The notes beneath the pieces are model-generated. The model saw only the letters and a program-made list of their open reading frames with translations, searched no databases and was not told the DNA's origin. A stretch of DNA of 64,000 bases from Acidobacteriota bacterium (lineage in GTDB: Bacteria; Acidobacteriota; Blastocatellia; Pyrinomonadales; Pyrinomonadaceae): assembly GCA_019639115.1 (NCBI GenBank), contig JAHBSM010000002.1, positions 1 to 64,000 on the forward strand. The letters run 5' to 3'. Below are positions 11,942 to 20,023 of this stretch, one piece after another (the stretch's first letter is position 1; the number at the start of each line of letters is the position of its first letter). A program made the translations under genes and the position numbers.

Positions 11942-13165
11942 CTACGGGCCTTTCCCGGACTTTGCACCCGTATCCGATGACGACGGAGGCGGCGGCGGAG
12001 GCGGTGAAGGCGGAGGCGTATAGACCGGTACGCTAGAACGCGTTCCTTCGCTCGATCCATAGGAGCTTGACGGCGAGTTCGTATTGGTTATTCCGCGGCC
12101 GCCGCCAAAGATGTTTCCGCCGCTGCTGCCCGTCTGTTCCATTCTGACGAACGGAGGTACCGGGCTTCTGTCGCCGGCAGTTGCGAGCGGGGTGACCTGC
12201 CCGCCGCCGCCTGTTCCGCCGGTTCCGCCCGAGCCGCCAGAACCGCCCGAGCCACCAGAATTCGGGGGATACCACGTCGGATTGGAATACCACCACGGGA
12301 TATCGTTATACCACCAGAGGCCGTTCGAGAGTGAGTACCCGAAAGGAGTACGCCAGCCTCGGCCGTACGGCAGGAAGTACCAGCGATTCACCCGCGGATC
12401 AAAAACCCAGACGCCGACCGAGTCAAAGAAATTCCAGGTTCCGGCGTTGTATGCCGCGATCAGCGCGTCGTTGACCTTGCGATTCTTTAGCGATGCAACC
12501 GCCTTGGCCAATTGCTTGCCGCGGGCCTTGCTCCATGCGTAGAGGTCGTCCTTACGGTCTCTGTCAAATTTTCCGATCACGGGACGGCCGCTATCGAAAC
12601 GCGCTTCCTGGCCGCCGATGACCGGCTCAAGAATGCCGTCCACCTTTGCCGTTCCACTGTAAACCGAGACCGCATTAAGCCGTCCCGCCGTCACGTCAAA
12701 TCTGTAAACGCCCGACCGGACCAACTCTACACCCCGGCCCGGGAGCCTGACGCTCACCTTGAACTCACGGCTGGCATAGACCTCAAAGATACCTATACCG
12801 CGATCCAATCGGACCTCAAGATCGTCCAGCGACGTCGAGACGAACCTCATCTCGCTGTCGGCGCCCAGGCGAAGGTATGATCCCGGATTCAGGAGCAGTT
12901 CAACACGGCCGTCGGAACCGGTTCTGACGGTGTCGCCGGCCTCGACCTTGTCTCGCTCGAGCAGCGGCCCGGAGCGGCCGCCGATTCGTGAGATAGTCAC
13001 CGTCCCTTCGATATAGTTCACGCCGCCGGCCTCCGCAGAGACCACGAATCTGTCCATCGCGGCGGCCGTGGCAGCCGTTCGTTCAGCCTGGGATTGGGCG
13101 AATCCGGCCATCGTTAATACAAGAAGACCGATGACCGTGCCGACTATTACGAAATACCTTTTCAT
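11942..13165 (-). CDS. secreted FecR-domain protein with Gly/Pro-rich tail
   Basis: The start at 13163-13165 has GGAGG 8 bases upstream. The 407-residue product has a signal peptide (MKRYFVIVGTVIGLLVLTM, ending FAQS). Residues about 45-165 form a FecR-type beta domain: DTVRTGSDGRVELLLNPGS, LRLGADSEM, and a VRSGVYRFDV strand. It lacks the cytoplasmic N-terminal part of true FecR anti-sigma regulators. An aromatic region (PWWYSNPTWYP) follows, then Gly-Ser and Gly-Thr repeats and a Pro run (PPPSPPPPPPP). This layout suggests a surface or envelope structural protein rather than an iron sensor. The role is not known. Confidence 0.8.
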   Translation of the reverse strand: MKRYFVIVGTVIGLLVLTMAGFAQSQAERTAATAAAMDRFVVSAEAGGVNYIEGTVTISRIGGRSGPLLERDKVEAGDTVRTGSDGRVELLLNPGSYLRLGADSEMRFVSTSLDDLEVRLDRGIGIFEVYASREFKVSVRLPGRGVELVRSGVYRFDVTAGRLNAVSVYSGTAKVDGILEPVIGGQEARFDSGRPVIGKFDRDRKDDLYAWSKARGKQLAKAVASLKNRKVNDALIAAYNAGTWNFFDSVGVWVFDPRVNRWYFLPYGRGWRTPFGYSLSNGLWWYNDIPWWYSNPTWYPPNSGGSGGSGGSGGTGGTGGGGQVTPLATAGDRSPVPPFVRMEQTGSSGGNIFGGGRGITNTNSPSSSYGSSEGTRSSVPVYTPPPSPPPPPPPSSSDTGAKSGKGP

Positions 13166-13240
13166 TGTTATACCTCCGGATAGATCGCTGTGAATCAAAA
13201 CAACTCTAACTCGTTTTATGCAAAAAAGGTAATGTTTGAC

Positions 13241-13256
13241 GTTCTCATATTAGAAC
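13241..13256. repeat. 16-base inverted repeat upstream of FecR-domain gene
   Basis: GTTCTCATATTAGAAC is a near-symmetrical repeat (GTTCT-N6-AGAAC) 75 bases upstream of the FecR-domain start. It could be an operator. Only one copy was noticed. Confidence 0.35.
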
Positions 13257-13359
13257 GCCCGCAGGCAGATCGGAATTTGCGAACAACCAATTTCGAAACG
13301 CCGCATCGAATAGGATGCAGGGCCTCTCGGGTGTGATGCCCGTGAAATCGTGAATATCA

Positions 13360-13617
13360 ATGGCAACCTATAAAGACCCGGATCAGATCTTTGCACCGCT
13401 TGAGGTCATCGAGCGGCTGCTTGAGATACGCACTGAACTAGGCTTTACGGAAGCACTTTTTCTCGATCGGACGCCGGAATTGGCGGATATCCTGGACGCA
13501 TACGGCTTTGACATCTACGCCTTTTCTATCAAGAGCGGAAAACTCGATTTCGACTCCTACTCGGCACCGCTCGTCCCCGGCGGCGATACGGTCCACGGAT
13601 CGTCAACGGTCCACTAA
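13360..13617 (+). CDS. small protein of unknown function
   Basis: An 85-residue acidic protein (MATYKDPDQIF...). It has no signal peptide or membrane segment, and the middle (PLEVIERLLEIRTEL, then ELADILDAYGFDIYAF) looks helical. The ribosome site is weak. It is kept because codon use resembles that of neighbouring genes and a strong terminator follows 35 bases later. No family recognised. Confidence 0.5.
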   Translation: MATYKDPDQIFAPLEVIERLLEIRTELGFTEALFLDRTPELADILDAYGFDIYAFSIKSGKLDFDSYSAPLVPGGDTVHGSSTVH

Positions 13618-13651
13618 AGTTCAATCAACTGACGGAAGCTCGGAAAAATAA

Positions 13652-13686
13652 AAGGCGGCTTGGTCCCTGACCCGGCCGCCTTTTTT
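13652..13686. terminator. bidirectional rho-independent terminator
   Basis: AAGGCGGC and GCCGCCTT form a GC-rich stem followed by a run of seven T on the plus strand, with A/T on the other side. It lies between the convergent small-protein gene and the SpoIIE phosphatase gene. Confidence 0.8.
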
Positions 13687-15006
13687 TCATGCTGCCTTGA
13701 TCACAAAGATCGTGCCGTCGTCGTCAAGCTGTTTTCGTTCGGTAAAATCAGAAACGCCGCTTCTGACAAAATCGATCAGCTTGCGTGCCGGAAGGTGAAT
13801 GCCGTCGATCACGCGCTTTGCGAACCGGTCGAGCCCGTATTCCTCACCGCTCTCGGTCGAAGCCTCGGTTATCCCATCCGTATAGAGAACCATCACTTGT
13901 CCGGGCTCCAGACGAATGAAATGCTGGTGGTAATGTATGTCGTCGAACATACCTAAAGGCACGTCCCCATATTCCACGTACCTGTATTCGCCTCCCGGAT
14001 TCACGAGAAGAGGCGGATTATGGCCCGCGTTCGAGAATACGAAAGTCCTGTTCGTCGAATCGAGTATCCCGTAGATAGCCGTGATGAATTTGTTCTCGTC
14101 TATCGAGTCGTAAAGCAGGTTGCTTACCTTTGAGAATGCTATGTGCGGCGCGTAGCCGATCTGAGCGCTCGATCTGAGCGATGCCCTGAGAAAGGCCATC
14201 AGCAAAGCGGCCGGGATGCCTTTACCCACAGCGTCGGCCACTACGATACCGATCTGATCGTCAAACATTCTCACCCAGTCATAGTAATCGCCCGACACCT
14301 CTTCGGTCGGGAAAACATAAGCCGAGATATCAAAGCCTTCCAGGACCGGATCGGCCGACGGCAGAAGCTCGAGCTGCACCTGGCGGGCTATATCGAGCTG
14401 CGCCTCTATACGCTTTTTCTCGACGACCTCTTCGTGTAACCTGACCTTCTCTATGATGATCGCTACCTGCGACGTCAGCAGCTGGAGTATCGCCAGATCG
14501 TCGTCGCGGTAAGCGTTCTCGTGGTCGCTTTCGAGGTCGAATACGCCGATCACGCGGTCGTTCGATATTATCGGTGCGAGCATCTCCGACCGTGTGCGTT
14601 CGCGGGCTGCAAAGTAGCGTTTATCCTTCGACACGTCCGGGCTGATGATCGGCTTGCCCGTCTGGGCAACCGTGCCGAGGAATCCTTCTCCCATCTTGAG
14701 CCTCGGCTCGATCAGCTCGAAACTTATCTGATATCCGCGTATAACCTTGGACTTGAACACATAGGGGCTCTCTCCTTCAGACCCGAACTCGATAAGGTAA
14801 ATGCCCGCAGCGTCGTACGGCACAAGCGACCCGAGCGTGTCCATCACGAGATTCAGGACCTCGTCGAGATCGAGCGAACGGCTTATCGTTTTTGTAATGT
14901 CGAGCAGCATCCGCAGCTTATCGACGGTCGAAAGCGCTTGTGGATCATTTGGCCTGGTGTCTTCTGGCATTGGAGGTGTGTTCGGCAACCCGAAAGTATA
15001 CATCAT
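13687..15006 (-). CDS. GAF domain PP2C/SpoIIE-type protein phosphatase
   Basis: A 439-residue cytoplasmic protein. A GAF sensor domain covers about residues 35-190 (LDEVLNLVMDTLGSLVPYDAAG, then an IISNDRVIGVFDLES strand). A short coiled linker (RIEAQLDIARQVQLELLP) leads to a SpoIIE/RsbU phosphatase domain with the metal-binding motifs EVSGDYYDW and ADAVGKGIPAALLMA, SNAGHNPPLL and YTDGITEA. Such enzymes dephosphorylate serine phosphoproteins, typically anti-anti-sigma factors. No STAS or HPK partner is in the window. It starts 3 bases after the stop of the ImmA/IrrE-like gene, so the two are probably co-translated. Confidence 0.92.
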   Translation of the reverse strand: MMYTFGLPNTPPMPEDTRPNDPQALSTVDKLRMLLDITKTISRSLDLDEVLNLVMDTLGSLVPYDAAGIYLIEFGSEGESPYVFKSKVIRGYQISFELIEPRLKMGEGFLGTVAQTGKPIISPDVSKDKRYFAARERTRSEMLAPIISNDRVIGVFDLESDHENAYRDDDLAILQLLTSQVAIIIEKVRLHEEVVEKKRIEAQLDIARQVQLELLPSADPVLEGFDISAYVFPTEEVSGDYYDWVRMFDDQIGIVVADAVGKGIPAALLMAFLRASLRSSAQIGYAPHIAFSKVSNLLYDSIDENKFITAIYGILDSTNRTFVFSNAGHNPPLLVNPGGEYRYVEYGDVPLGMFDDIHYHQHFIRLEPGQVMVLYTDGITEASTESGEEYGLDRFAKRVIDGIHLPARKLIDFVRSGVSDFTERKQLDDDGTIFVIKAA

Positions 15007-15009
15007 CGA

Positions 15010-15621
15010 TCAGCGGCCTGCGAAGATCGAATCGCGATACGTATCCCAAAGCAGCGAGACCTTTGTCCTGAACTCAACCAAAGCGGGGCTCACCGCAAAA
15101 TGCCTGGCGATCTCGCGGATGGTCATACCTCGGCCGATCATTCGCTTGAGCGCGGAATATGGAACGAGCGCTGCTGCTCCTGTGGAATAAGCTTCCTCTT
15201 CGATCTCGGCGTTGTAGTCACGAGCTATGATCTTGCCGTCTTTCGATCGGGTCTCGACCGCGAGCCTGCTCGGTTTGTGGCCGAGGAACACATGGCTGAT
15301 CTCTTCCATGAGCGTGGCATTCTGTCGATTGCGGTTGTGGGTCGGATTCAGGATTATCAGTTTGCGGCCGTCCGGCAGCTGGTGCGAAGCGGCGCCGCCC
15401 GACCACATGTCCTTGCCGTCGCCGATCAGATGCTTGACCGTTGCTTCGGACAGCAGAGGAGCGACCTGTTCAAATTCGGCGACGAGAAGATTGGCATATC
15501 TCGCCAGCTCAAATGGATCGAGCGGCTGATCATCGCGTTCGAGGCCCGCGAATTCGCGCAGGCCGATGGCGCGCATCTCGTATCTTTTTCCCTTTGGGGT
15601 TGGCGGCAGCTCGTAGATCAT
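15010..15621 (-). CDS. ImmA/IrrE-like metallopeptidase with altered HExxH
   Basis: A 203-residue protein with a GAGG site before the ATG. The layout matches ImmA/IrrE (DUF955): in place of HELGH the motif is EEISHVFLGH (106-115), so the first His is Glu (E106), while the Glu and second His are kept. The third-ligand Glu cluster (EEEAYS, 141-146) and the following ALVPYSALKRM and IAREIARHFAVSPALVEFR-like segment also fit the family. ImmA/IrrE enzymes cut repressors in response to stress or DNA damage. Whether this variant binds zinc is unknown. Three bases separate it from the SpoIIE phosphatase gene downstream, suggesting joint function. Confidence 0.7.
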   Translation of the reverse strand: MIYELPPTPKGKRYEMRAIGLREFAGLERDDQPLDPFELARYANLLVAEFEQVAPLLSEATVKHLIGDGKDMWSGGAASHQLPDGRKLIILNPTHNRNRQNATLMEEISHVFLGHKPSRLAVETRSKDGKIIARDYNAEIEEEAYSTGAAALVPYSALKRMIGRGMTIREIARHFAVSPALVEFRTKVSLLWDTYRDSIFAGR

Positions 15622-15646
15622 ACTGCCTCGACGGTCGAGGTCCGGC

Positions 15647-16168
15647 TCAGACCTCTTTGAATTCCGAATCTACGTCCTCGCTCGAGAGCGCCACACGATA
15701 ATTCTTTGACTGCTTCTGTTTGGTGATCAGCAGGTCGTCCTTGGTCTTGAGCAGGTCGGCCCGGTTATAGACCGATATCTCGAAATTGTAACCGTGCGTG
15801 ATCGCGTCCTTGGGGCACGCCTCAACACAGAATCCGCAAAAGATGCACCGGCCGTAATCGATGTTATAGACCTTTGCATAACGCTCGTCGCGGCCAACCC
15901 GTTCGGCGTAGGGCCGCGGGTCGTCCTCAGCCTCGATATAGATGCAATCGGATGGGCAAGCCGCGGCACACAGATAGCAGGCCACGCATTTCTCTTTCCC
16001 GTTCTCGTCCACGTGGAGGAGGTGCTGGCCGCGATATCTCGGCTGTACCGTGATAGGCACGTCCGGATACTGCACGGTCCATTTCTCCCTCGGGATCTCC
16101 GAGAGTGTTCGCTTCATTCCCTTTACCACGGCGAGCGTGGACGTGATCACATTTGAGATCAAAGACAT
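15647..16168 (-). CDS. nuoI: NADH-quinone oxidoreductase subunit I (2x[4Fe-4S])
   Basis: A 173-residue iron-sulfur protein. Two CxxCxxCxxxCP clusters are complete (CVACYLCAAACP, CIFCGFCVEACP), separated by about 40 residues as in NuoI, which carries electrons N6a/N6b within complex I. The N terminus (NVITSTLAVVKGMKRTLSEI) is the amphipathic part that lies on the membrane arm. No other nuo gene is visible, so the rest of complex I must lie elsewhere. It may be one of several copies. It follows the DUF4190-like gene with only 3 bases between. Confidence 0.93.
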   Translation of the reverse strand: MSLISNVITSTLAVVKGMKRTLSEIPREKWTVQYPDVPITVQPRYRGQHLLHVDENGKEKCVACYLCAAACPSDCIYIEAEDDPRPYAERVGRDERYAKVYNIDYGRCIFCGFCVEACPKDAITHGYNFEISVYNRADLLKTKDDLLITKQKQSKNYRVALSSEDVDSEFKEV

Positions 16169-16171
16169 AAA

Positions 16172-17206
16172 TTAAGACAGTGCTGAGACTCCGACCAATA
16201 GGAAAACAAAAACGAAATACGCCAGCACCAGCAGAAGCACGAGGCTCGCAAGGATGCCGAGTATGATGCCGACCAGGGCAAGCGTTTCACCGCCGTACTG
16301 CTGCGGGTCCTTCGCGGCTCGCCTTCTTGCCATTACGCCTGTGATGATCGCAACGGGGCCCGTCAGGCCTCCGCAAAACAACAATCCCACGATGCCGGAT
16401 ATGAGCGAAACGATCGCAAGCGTCTGATTCTGCCCGGCCGGTGCCGGAGGCATCCCGCCTCCGTAGGCTCCGCCGTATGCTTGGTCTGTAGGGGACGCCG
16501 CCATCGGTGCGGCTTCAATAGGCGCCATCTCCATTGGAGGAGGAGGAGGCAAGGCGGAACTGCCAAACGGGCTGGCTGCCGCGTCTGCGGCAGGTGCCGT
16601 TTCTGCGAACGGGGACGGTGGCGGATCAGGCGCCGCAAACGGCGAAGGGGGCGGTGCCGCCGTAACCGGCGGAACGGGTTGGATCACCGTCGCTGCCTCG
16701 AGGTCGTCGCTCAAGAGCGACGGCGTCGGAGCCTCGAACGAAACAGGTTCTGCGATCGCTTCGTTCGGCATCTCGACAGGAGACGCCTGCGGAGGCTCGG
16801 TAACGTGAAGTACGTCGTTGGCCTGAGCGATCGGCGGCGGCGGGATGACCGGCTCGTCGAAACGCGGGGGCGGTGGCGGCTCGAGCGGCGGCATCTCGAG
16901 ATCCGGTTCTTCGGAGATGTCAGCCGCCGACAATGCCTCGCGCATCTCGGCTTCCGACGCGACCATGGTCTTCATCGGATCGGACGAAGGCATCTCGAGC
17001 ACCTCGTCCGGTTCTATCGGACCCGGGGGTGTAGGCTCAGAAGGCGCCGGCTCAGCCGGTTCTGCAGGTGCGGACGGCACCGCCGGTGCGACAATGGTCG
17101 CGTAAGGGTCAAACGCGGGAGCGTCGTCTACAAGCGGAGTCCCATCCGCTTGACAGAACCGCATCGCATCGTCGTAGGTCTTGTCACAATTCGGACATTT
17201 CTTCAT
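16172..17206 (-). CDS. membrane protein with zinc-ribbon start, Pro-rich middle and DUF4190 end
   Basis: A 344-residue protein. The start MKKCPNCDKTYDDAMRFCQADG is the short CxxC...C 'ribbon' common at the head of Acidobacteria-type proteins. Residues about 30-250 are disordered and rich in Pro, Ala and Glu. The end (from about 262) has two membrane segments flanking the GLTGPVAIITGVMARRRA loop of DUF4190. A signalling or scaffold protein in the inner membrane is plausible. No enzymatic residues are seen. The function is unknown, and the long opposite-strand open frame here is a by-product of the Pro/Ala bias. Confidence 0.75.
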   Translation of the reverse strand: MKKCPNCDKTYDDAMRFCQADGTPLVDDAPAFDPYATIVAPAVPSAPAEPAEPAPSEPTPPGPIEPDEVLEMPSSDPMKTMVASEAEMREALSAADISEEPDLEMPPLEPPPPPRFDEPVIPPPPIAQANDVLHVTEPPQASPVEMPNEAIAEPVSFEAPTPSLLSDDLEAATVIQPVPPVTAAPPPSPFAAPDPPPSPFAETAPAADAAASPFGSSALPPPPPMEMAPIEAAPMAASPTDQAYGGAYGGGMPPAPAGQNQTLAIVSLISGIVGLLFCGGLTGPVAIITGVMARRRAAKDPQQYGGETLALVGIILGILASLVLLLVLAYFVFVFLLVGVSALS

Positions 17207-17304
17207 TTATTTGCCCTCACGGTTTCCACCCGCCACAGCCGGTGTAAGGTTAGATACAGCAATAGCTTAGGTGATCGATTCGATCACCATTTATACCTTT
17301 CTTA

Positions 17305-17721
17305 TCAGACCAATTCAAGCTTGCTGAAAAAATATGCGATCTCGATAGCAGCGTTCTCGTCCGAATCCGAGCCGTGAACCGCGTTCTCGCCGATCGACGT
17401 CGCAAAATCCTTGCGGAGCGTGCCTTCGGCAGCCTCGGCCGGATTTGTCGCTCCCATCAGCTCGCGCCACGCCGGGACTGCATTCTCTTTCTCAAGAGCA
17501 AGTACCACGCACGGCCCTGACGACATAAAATCGCAAAGCTCGTCAAAGAACCCTTTCCCCGCGTGAACGGCGTAAAAGCCTTCAGCCTGCTTACGAGTCT
17601 GATGCACGAGTTTCATCCCGCGTATCTTAAAACCACCACCCAATATCCGGTCGATGATCTTTCCATGATTTCCTGCCCGAACCGCGTCGGGCTTTATGAT
17701 CCCAAAAGTTAGATTGCTCAT
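17305..17721 (-). CDS. ndk: nucleoside diphosphate kinase
   Basis: A 138-residue protein starting [14 protein letters not shown], the standard Ndk N terminus (a start four codons further up is possible). It transfers phosphate from ATP to other nucleoside diphosphates through the His in AVHGSDS near residue 116. The GIIKPDAV segment, the ALEKENAV helix and [13 protein letters not shown] loop are all present. It follows sucD with 88 bases between. In several bacteria Ndk associates with succinyl-CoA synthetase, so the arrangement has functional meaning. Confidence 0.97.
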   Translation of the reverse strand: MSNLTFGIIKPDAVRAGNHGKIIDRILGGGFKIRGMKLVHQTRKQAEGFYAVHAGKGFFDELCDFMSSGPCVVLALEKENAVPAWRELMGATNPAEAAEGTLRKDFATSIGENAVHGSDSDENAAIEIAYFFSKLELV

Positions 17722-17809
17722 AATCAATATCAATAACGAAGAATTAGTAAAGCGATATCCGATCTGTCCATTCGTGCGAACGATCTCTAAAGTGTCGCAA
17801 AGATCAGGA

Positions 17810-18694
17810 TCAAGCCGCAGCCTTCGACCCCAGAACTTCGGCGATCGCCTGCCCGATATCTGCAGGCGACTGTACGACCGTGATGCCGGCTGCGGTAAGC
17901 GCGGCCATTTTCTCTGCCGCGGTGCCTTTGCCGCCCGAAATAATTGCTCCGGCGTGGCCCATACGGCGTCCCGGAGGAGCGGTCTGGCCGGCGATAAAGG
18001 CGACTATGGGTTTTGTGACGTTGTCTTTTGCAAATGCTGCGGCGTCTTCTTCAGCGGTGCCGCCGATCTCGCCGATCATGACGATGGCGTCGGTCTCGTC
18101 GTCAGCCTGGAACAATTTCAAGGCATCGGTATGCGTCGTTCCGATTATCGGGTCGCCGCCGATGCCGATCGCCGTCGACTGGCCGAGACCGAGTGCCGTC
18201 AACTGACCGACAGCTTCGTACGTGAGCGTACCCGAACGCGATACGACGCCGATGCGGCCTTCTTTGTGGATATGGCCGGGCATGATACCGATCTTGCATT
18301 TGCCGGGCGAGATGATGCCGGGGCAGTTCGGCCCGATCATCCGCGTCGCACGCGAACGCAGATACTCATTTGCCTTGACCATATCTGCGACCGGAATTCC
18401 CTCGGTGATACACACGACCAGCGGCAATCCTGCATCAGCGGCTTCCATGATCGCGTCGGCGGCGAATGGAGGCGGCACATAGATGACGCTTGCATTCGCT
18501 CCGGTTTCTTTGACCGCATCCGCTACTGTGTTGAACACTGGCACTCCTTCGTGCGTTGTGCCGCCCTTGCCGGGCGTCACGCCGCCTACGACATTCGTGC
18601 CGTAGTCGCGCATTTGCAGCATGTGAAACGTGCCTTCTTTACCAGTGATGCCTTGAACAATAAGGCGTGTGTTTTTATCGACTAAGACTGCCAA
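17810..18694 (-). CDS. sucD: succinate-CoA ligase, alpha subunit
   Basis: A 294-residue subunit that makes succinate and ATP or GTP from succinyl-CoA in the TCA cycle. The start is a TTG (18692-18694) 7 bases after AAGGAG, an unusual initiation codon. The product has [20 protein letters not shown] (CoA-binding Rossmann part), the IGPNCPG loop, and the phosphorylated His in [15 protein letters not shown]. sucC (the beta subunit) is not adjacent, which is unusual. ndk lies downstream. The TTG start may set the level relative to SucC. Confidence 0.97.
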   Translation of the reverse strand: MAVLVDKNTRLIVQGITGKEGTFHMLQMRDYGTNVVGGVTPGKGGTTHEGVPVFNTVADAVKETGANASVIYVPPPFAADAIMEAADAGLPLVVCITEGIPVADMVKANEYLRSRATRMIGPNCPGIISPGKCKIGIMPGHIHKEGRIGVVSRSGTLTYEAVGQLTALGLGQSTAIGIGGDPIIGTTHTDALKLFQADDETDAIVMIGEIGGTAEEDAAAFAKDNVTKPIVAFIAGQTAPPGRRMGHAGAIISGGKGTAAEKMAALTAAGITVVQSPADIGQAIAEVLGSKAAA

Positions 18695-18740
18695 AACGAG
18701 TCTCCTTATTTTAGATAATTGATATTTACTGCAAAATCAG

Positions 18741-18746
18741 AGTATA
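18741..18746 (-). promoter_or_regulatory. probable sucD -10 (extended, TGnTATACT)
   Basis: On the minus strand TGTTATACT (-10 TATACT with an extended TG) is about 47 bases upstream of the TTG start. The -35 candidate TTGTCA is 19 bases away, too far for strong use, so the extended -10 probably matters most. Confidence 0.5.
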
Positions 18747-18804
18747 ACACCTGAGACAACCGCTCTGACAAACCGAAGATGCCTCGGACGTGTGCATATT
18801 TTAG

Positions 18805-18839
18805 CAAAAAGGCGTCGCGGCAAGAGCTCACGACGCCTG
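18805..18839 (-). terminator. rho-independent terminator of the DUF4440 lipoprotein gene
   Basis: On the minus strand AGGCGTCG and CGACGCC form an 8-bp GC stem closed by about 18 bases and followed by TTTTT. It lies just downstream of the lipoprotein stop at 18862. Confidence 0.75.
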
Positions 18840-18861
18840 ATCGAGATCGAATTCGAAAAGA

Positions 18862-19803
18862 CTACCTAACCGGGTTTTCCATGTAATACATCGCCATCGG
18901 TTTTCCGTTCTCGCGTCCGTAAATCGAGACCGACATCACATTCTCCGGCAATTTGTCAGTGCCGCAAGTTCCCTTTTGCGATGCCCGATAAATGATCATT
19001 GTCAGATCTTTGTTTATCTCCATCGCTTTCATGGATCCGGCCGAAGCAGATTCAACCTTGCATGGAGGATCAAAAGCTCCTTTTATGTAGGCCTCTCTAT
19101 CCATTTGGCCGGCACGTCCGTTCGCAAAGAATTTTGCGGAAATTCCTTCCTCAAACCCTTTTCGATCTTGCGCTTTCCAGGTGTCCCAAAGTTTCTTTTC
19201 AACAGTAACTATACCTTCATCCGGCGCAGAGAGGCTCGCCAGCTCTTTCACCTTGTCAACAGGCGTGCTCGGCGGCGCATATTCACCCTTTGCATCCGCA
19301 GCAGGAACTTCTTGATAGTACATGGCCTTCCATGCATCGCCTTCCTTAACGTATAGAACCGAAACATTCATTGGGTCAGGACCTGTCTTTCCATCACACT
19401 TGATATCAGCTTTTGCCTGAAATGTCAGCATCGCTACGCCATCACCCATTTCGGTGACCTTCTCGTTAGAGAATGCAAGTTCCTTCATTTCGCATTTGTG
19501 CGTCGTCCAACTCTTCAGCGTGTCCGCTCTTAAGGATGCGCCGTTGTTTCCAACGCTCACAAAGTTTTTGGCCATGTAGCCATCGATCCCTTTTTCGTTG
19601 CGAGCCGCCCAGTCTTCCCACGCCTTCTTCTCAATAGCGACGAGTGCATCCTTTGAAGGTCCCGCAGGCTTAGCAGCTGAATTCGCGTTTGTGGTGTTGG
19701 ATGCCGTTGCGTTACCAGCAGGTTTGTTCTCGGCGGTACCGCCGCATGCCGCTAGCAAGACAGCCGTTGATATCGTCGCGATGAGTAACAGTACTTTTTT
19801 CAT
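18862..19803 (-). CDS. lipoprotein with two DUF4440-like domains
   Basis: Start at 19801-19803 with AAGGAG upstream. The 313-residue product has a lipobox (LLAAC, then GGT) after a signal sequence, so it is lipid-anchored. Two repeats follow, one with ALVAIEKKAWEDWAARNEKGID and one with GIVTVEKKLWDTWKAQDRKGFE, each about 120 residues. Both look like the NTF2-like DUF4440 fold, a cone-shaped binding or catalytic domain. Repeat 2 differs from repeat 1 in several surface residues, suggesting an old internal duplication. Ligand unknown. It is transcribed divergently from the permease genes and has its own terminator. Confidence 0.8.
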   Translation of the reverse strand: MKKVLLLIATISTAVLLAACGGTAENKPAGNATASNTTNANSAAKPAGPSKDALVAIEKKAWEDWAARNEKGIDGYMAKNFVSVGNNGASLRADTLKSWTTHKCEMKELAFSNEKVTEMGDGVAMLTFQAKADIKCDGKTGPDPMNVSVLYVKEGDAWKAMYYQEVPAADAKGEYAPPSTPVDKVKELASLSAPDEGIVTVEKKLWDTWKAQDRKGFEEGISAKFFANGRAGQMDREAYIKGAFDPPCKVESASAGSMKAMEINKDLTMIIYRASQKGTCGTDKLPENVMSVSIYGRENGKPMAMYYMENPVR

Positions 19804-20023
19804 TTTACTTTTCTCCTTAACAGAAAATTCGAAAGGCCAAAGTCTGCGTCGGGCGGATCTGCTCGACGCAACCGGCGGGAAATATACTTCTCGGCGTGTG
19901 CAATATGTCACCAAACACATGACAAAGCAACTGCCTGATCAAGACGCGAACTTAAATGTGAACTTTTCCCCGTCGTGCTTCGTTCGAGATTCTGTCTTTT
20001 GGGCAAACTCAGGTATCGGTCAG

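Noticed and set aside
14521..15660. A 379-residue plus-strand frame opposite the SpoIIE and ImmA-like genes.
   Set aside because: The minus-strand genes have family motifs. The plus-strand frame has none and crosses two real genes.
16481..17377. A 298-residue plus-strand frame, rich in Arg and Cys.
   Set aside because: It is a shadow of the Pro/Ala-rich middle of the DUF4190-like gene.
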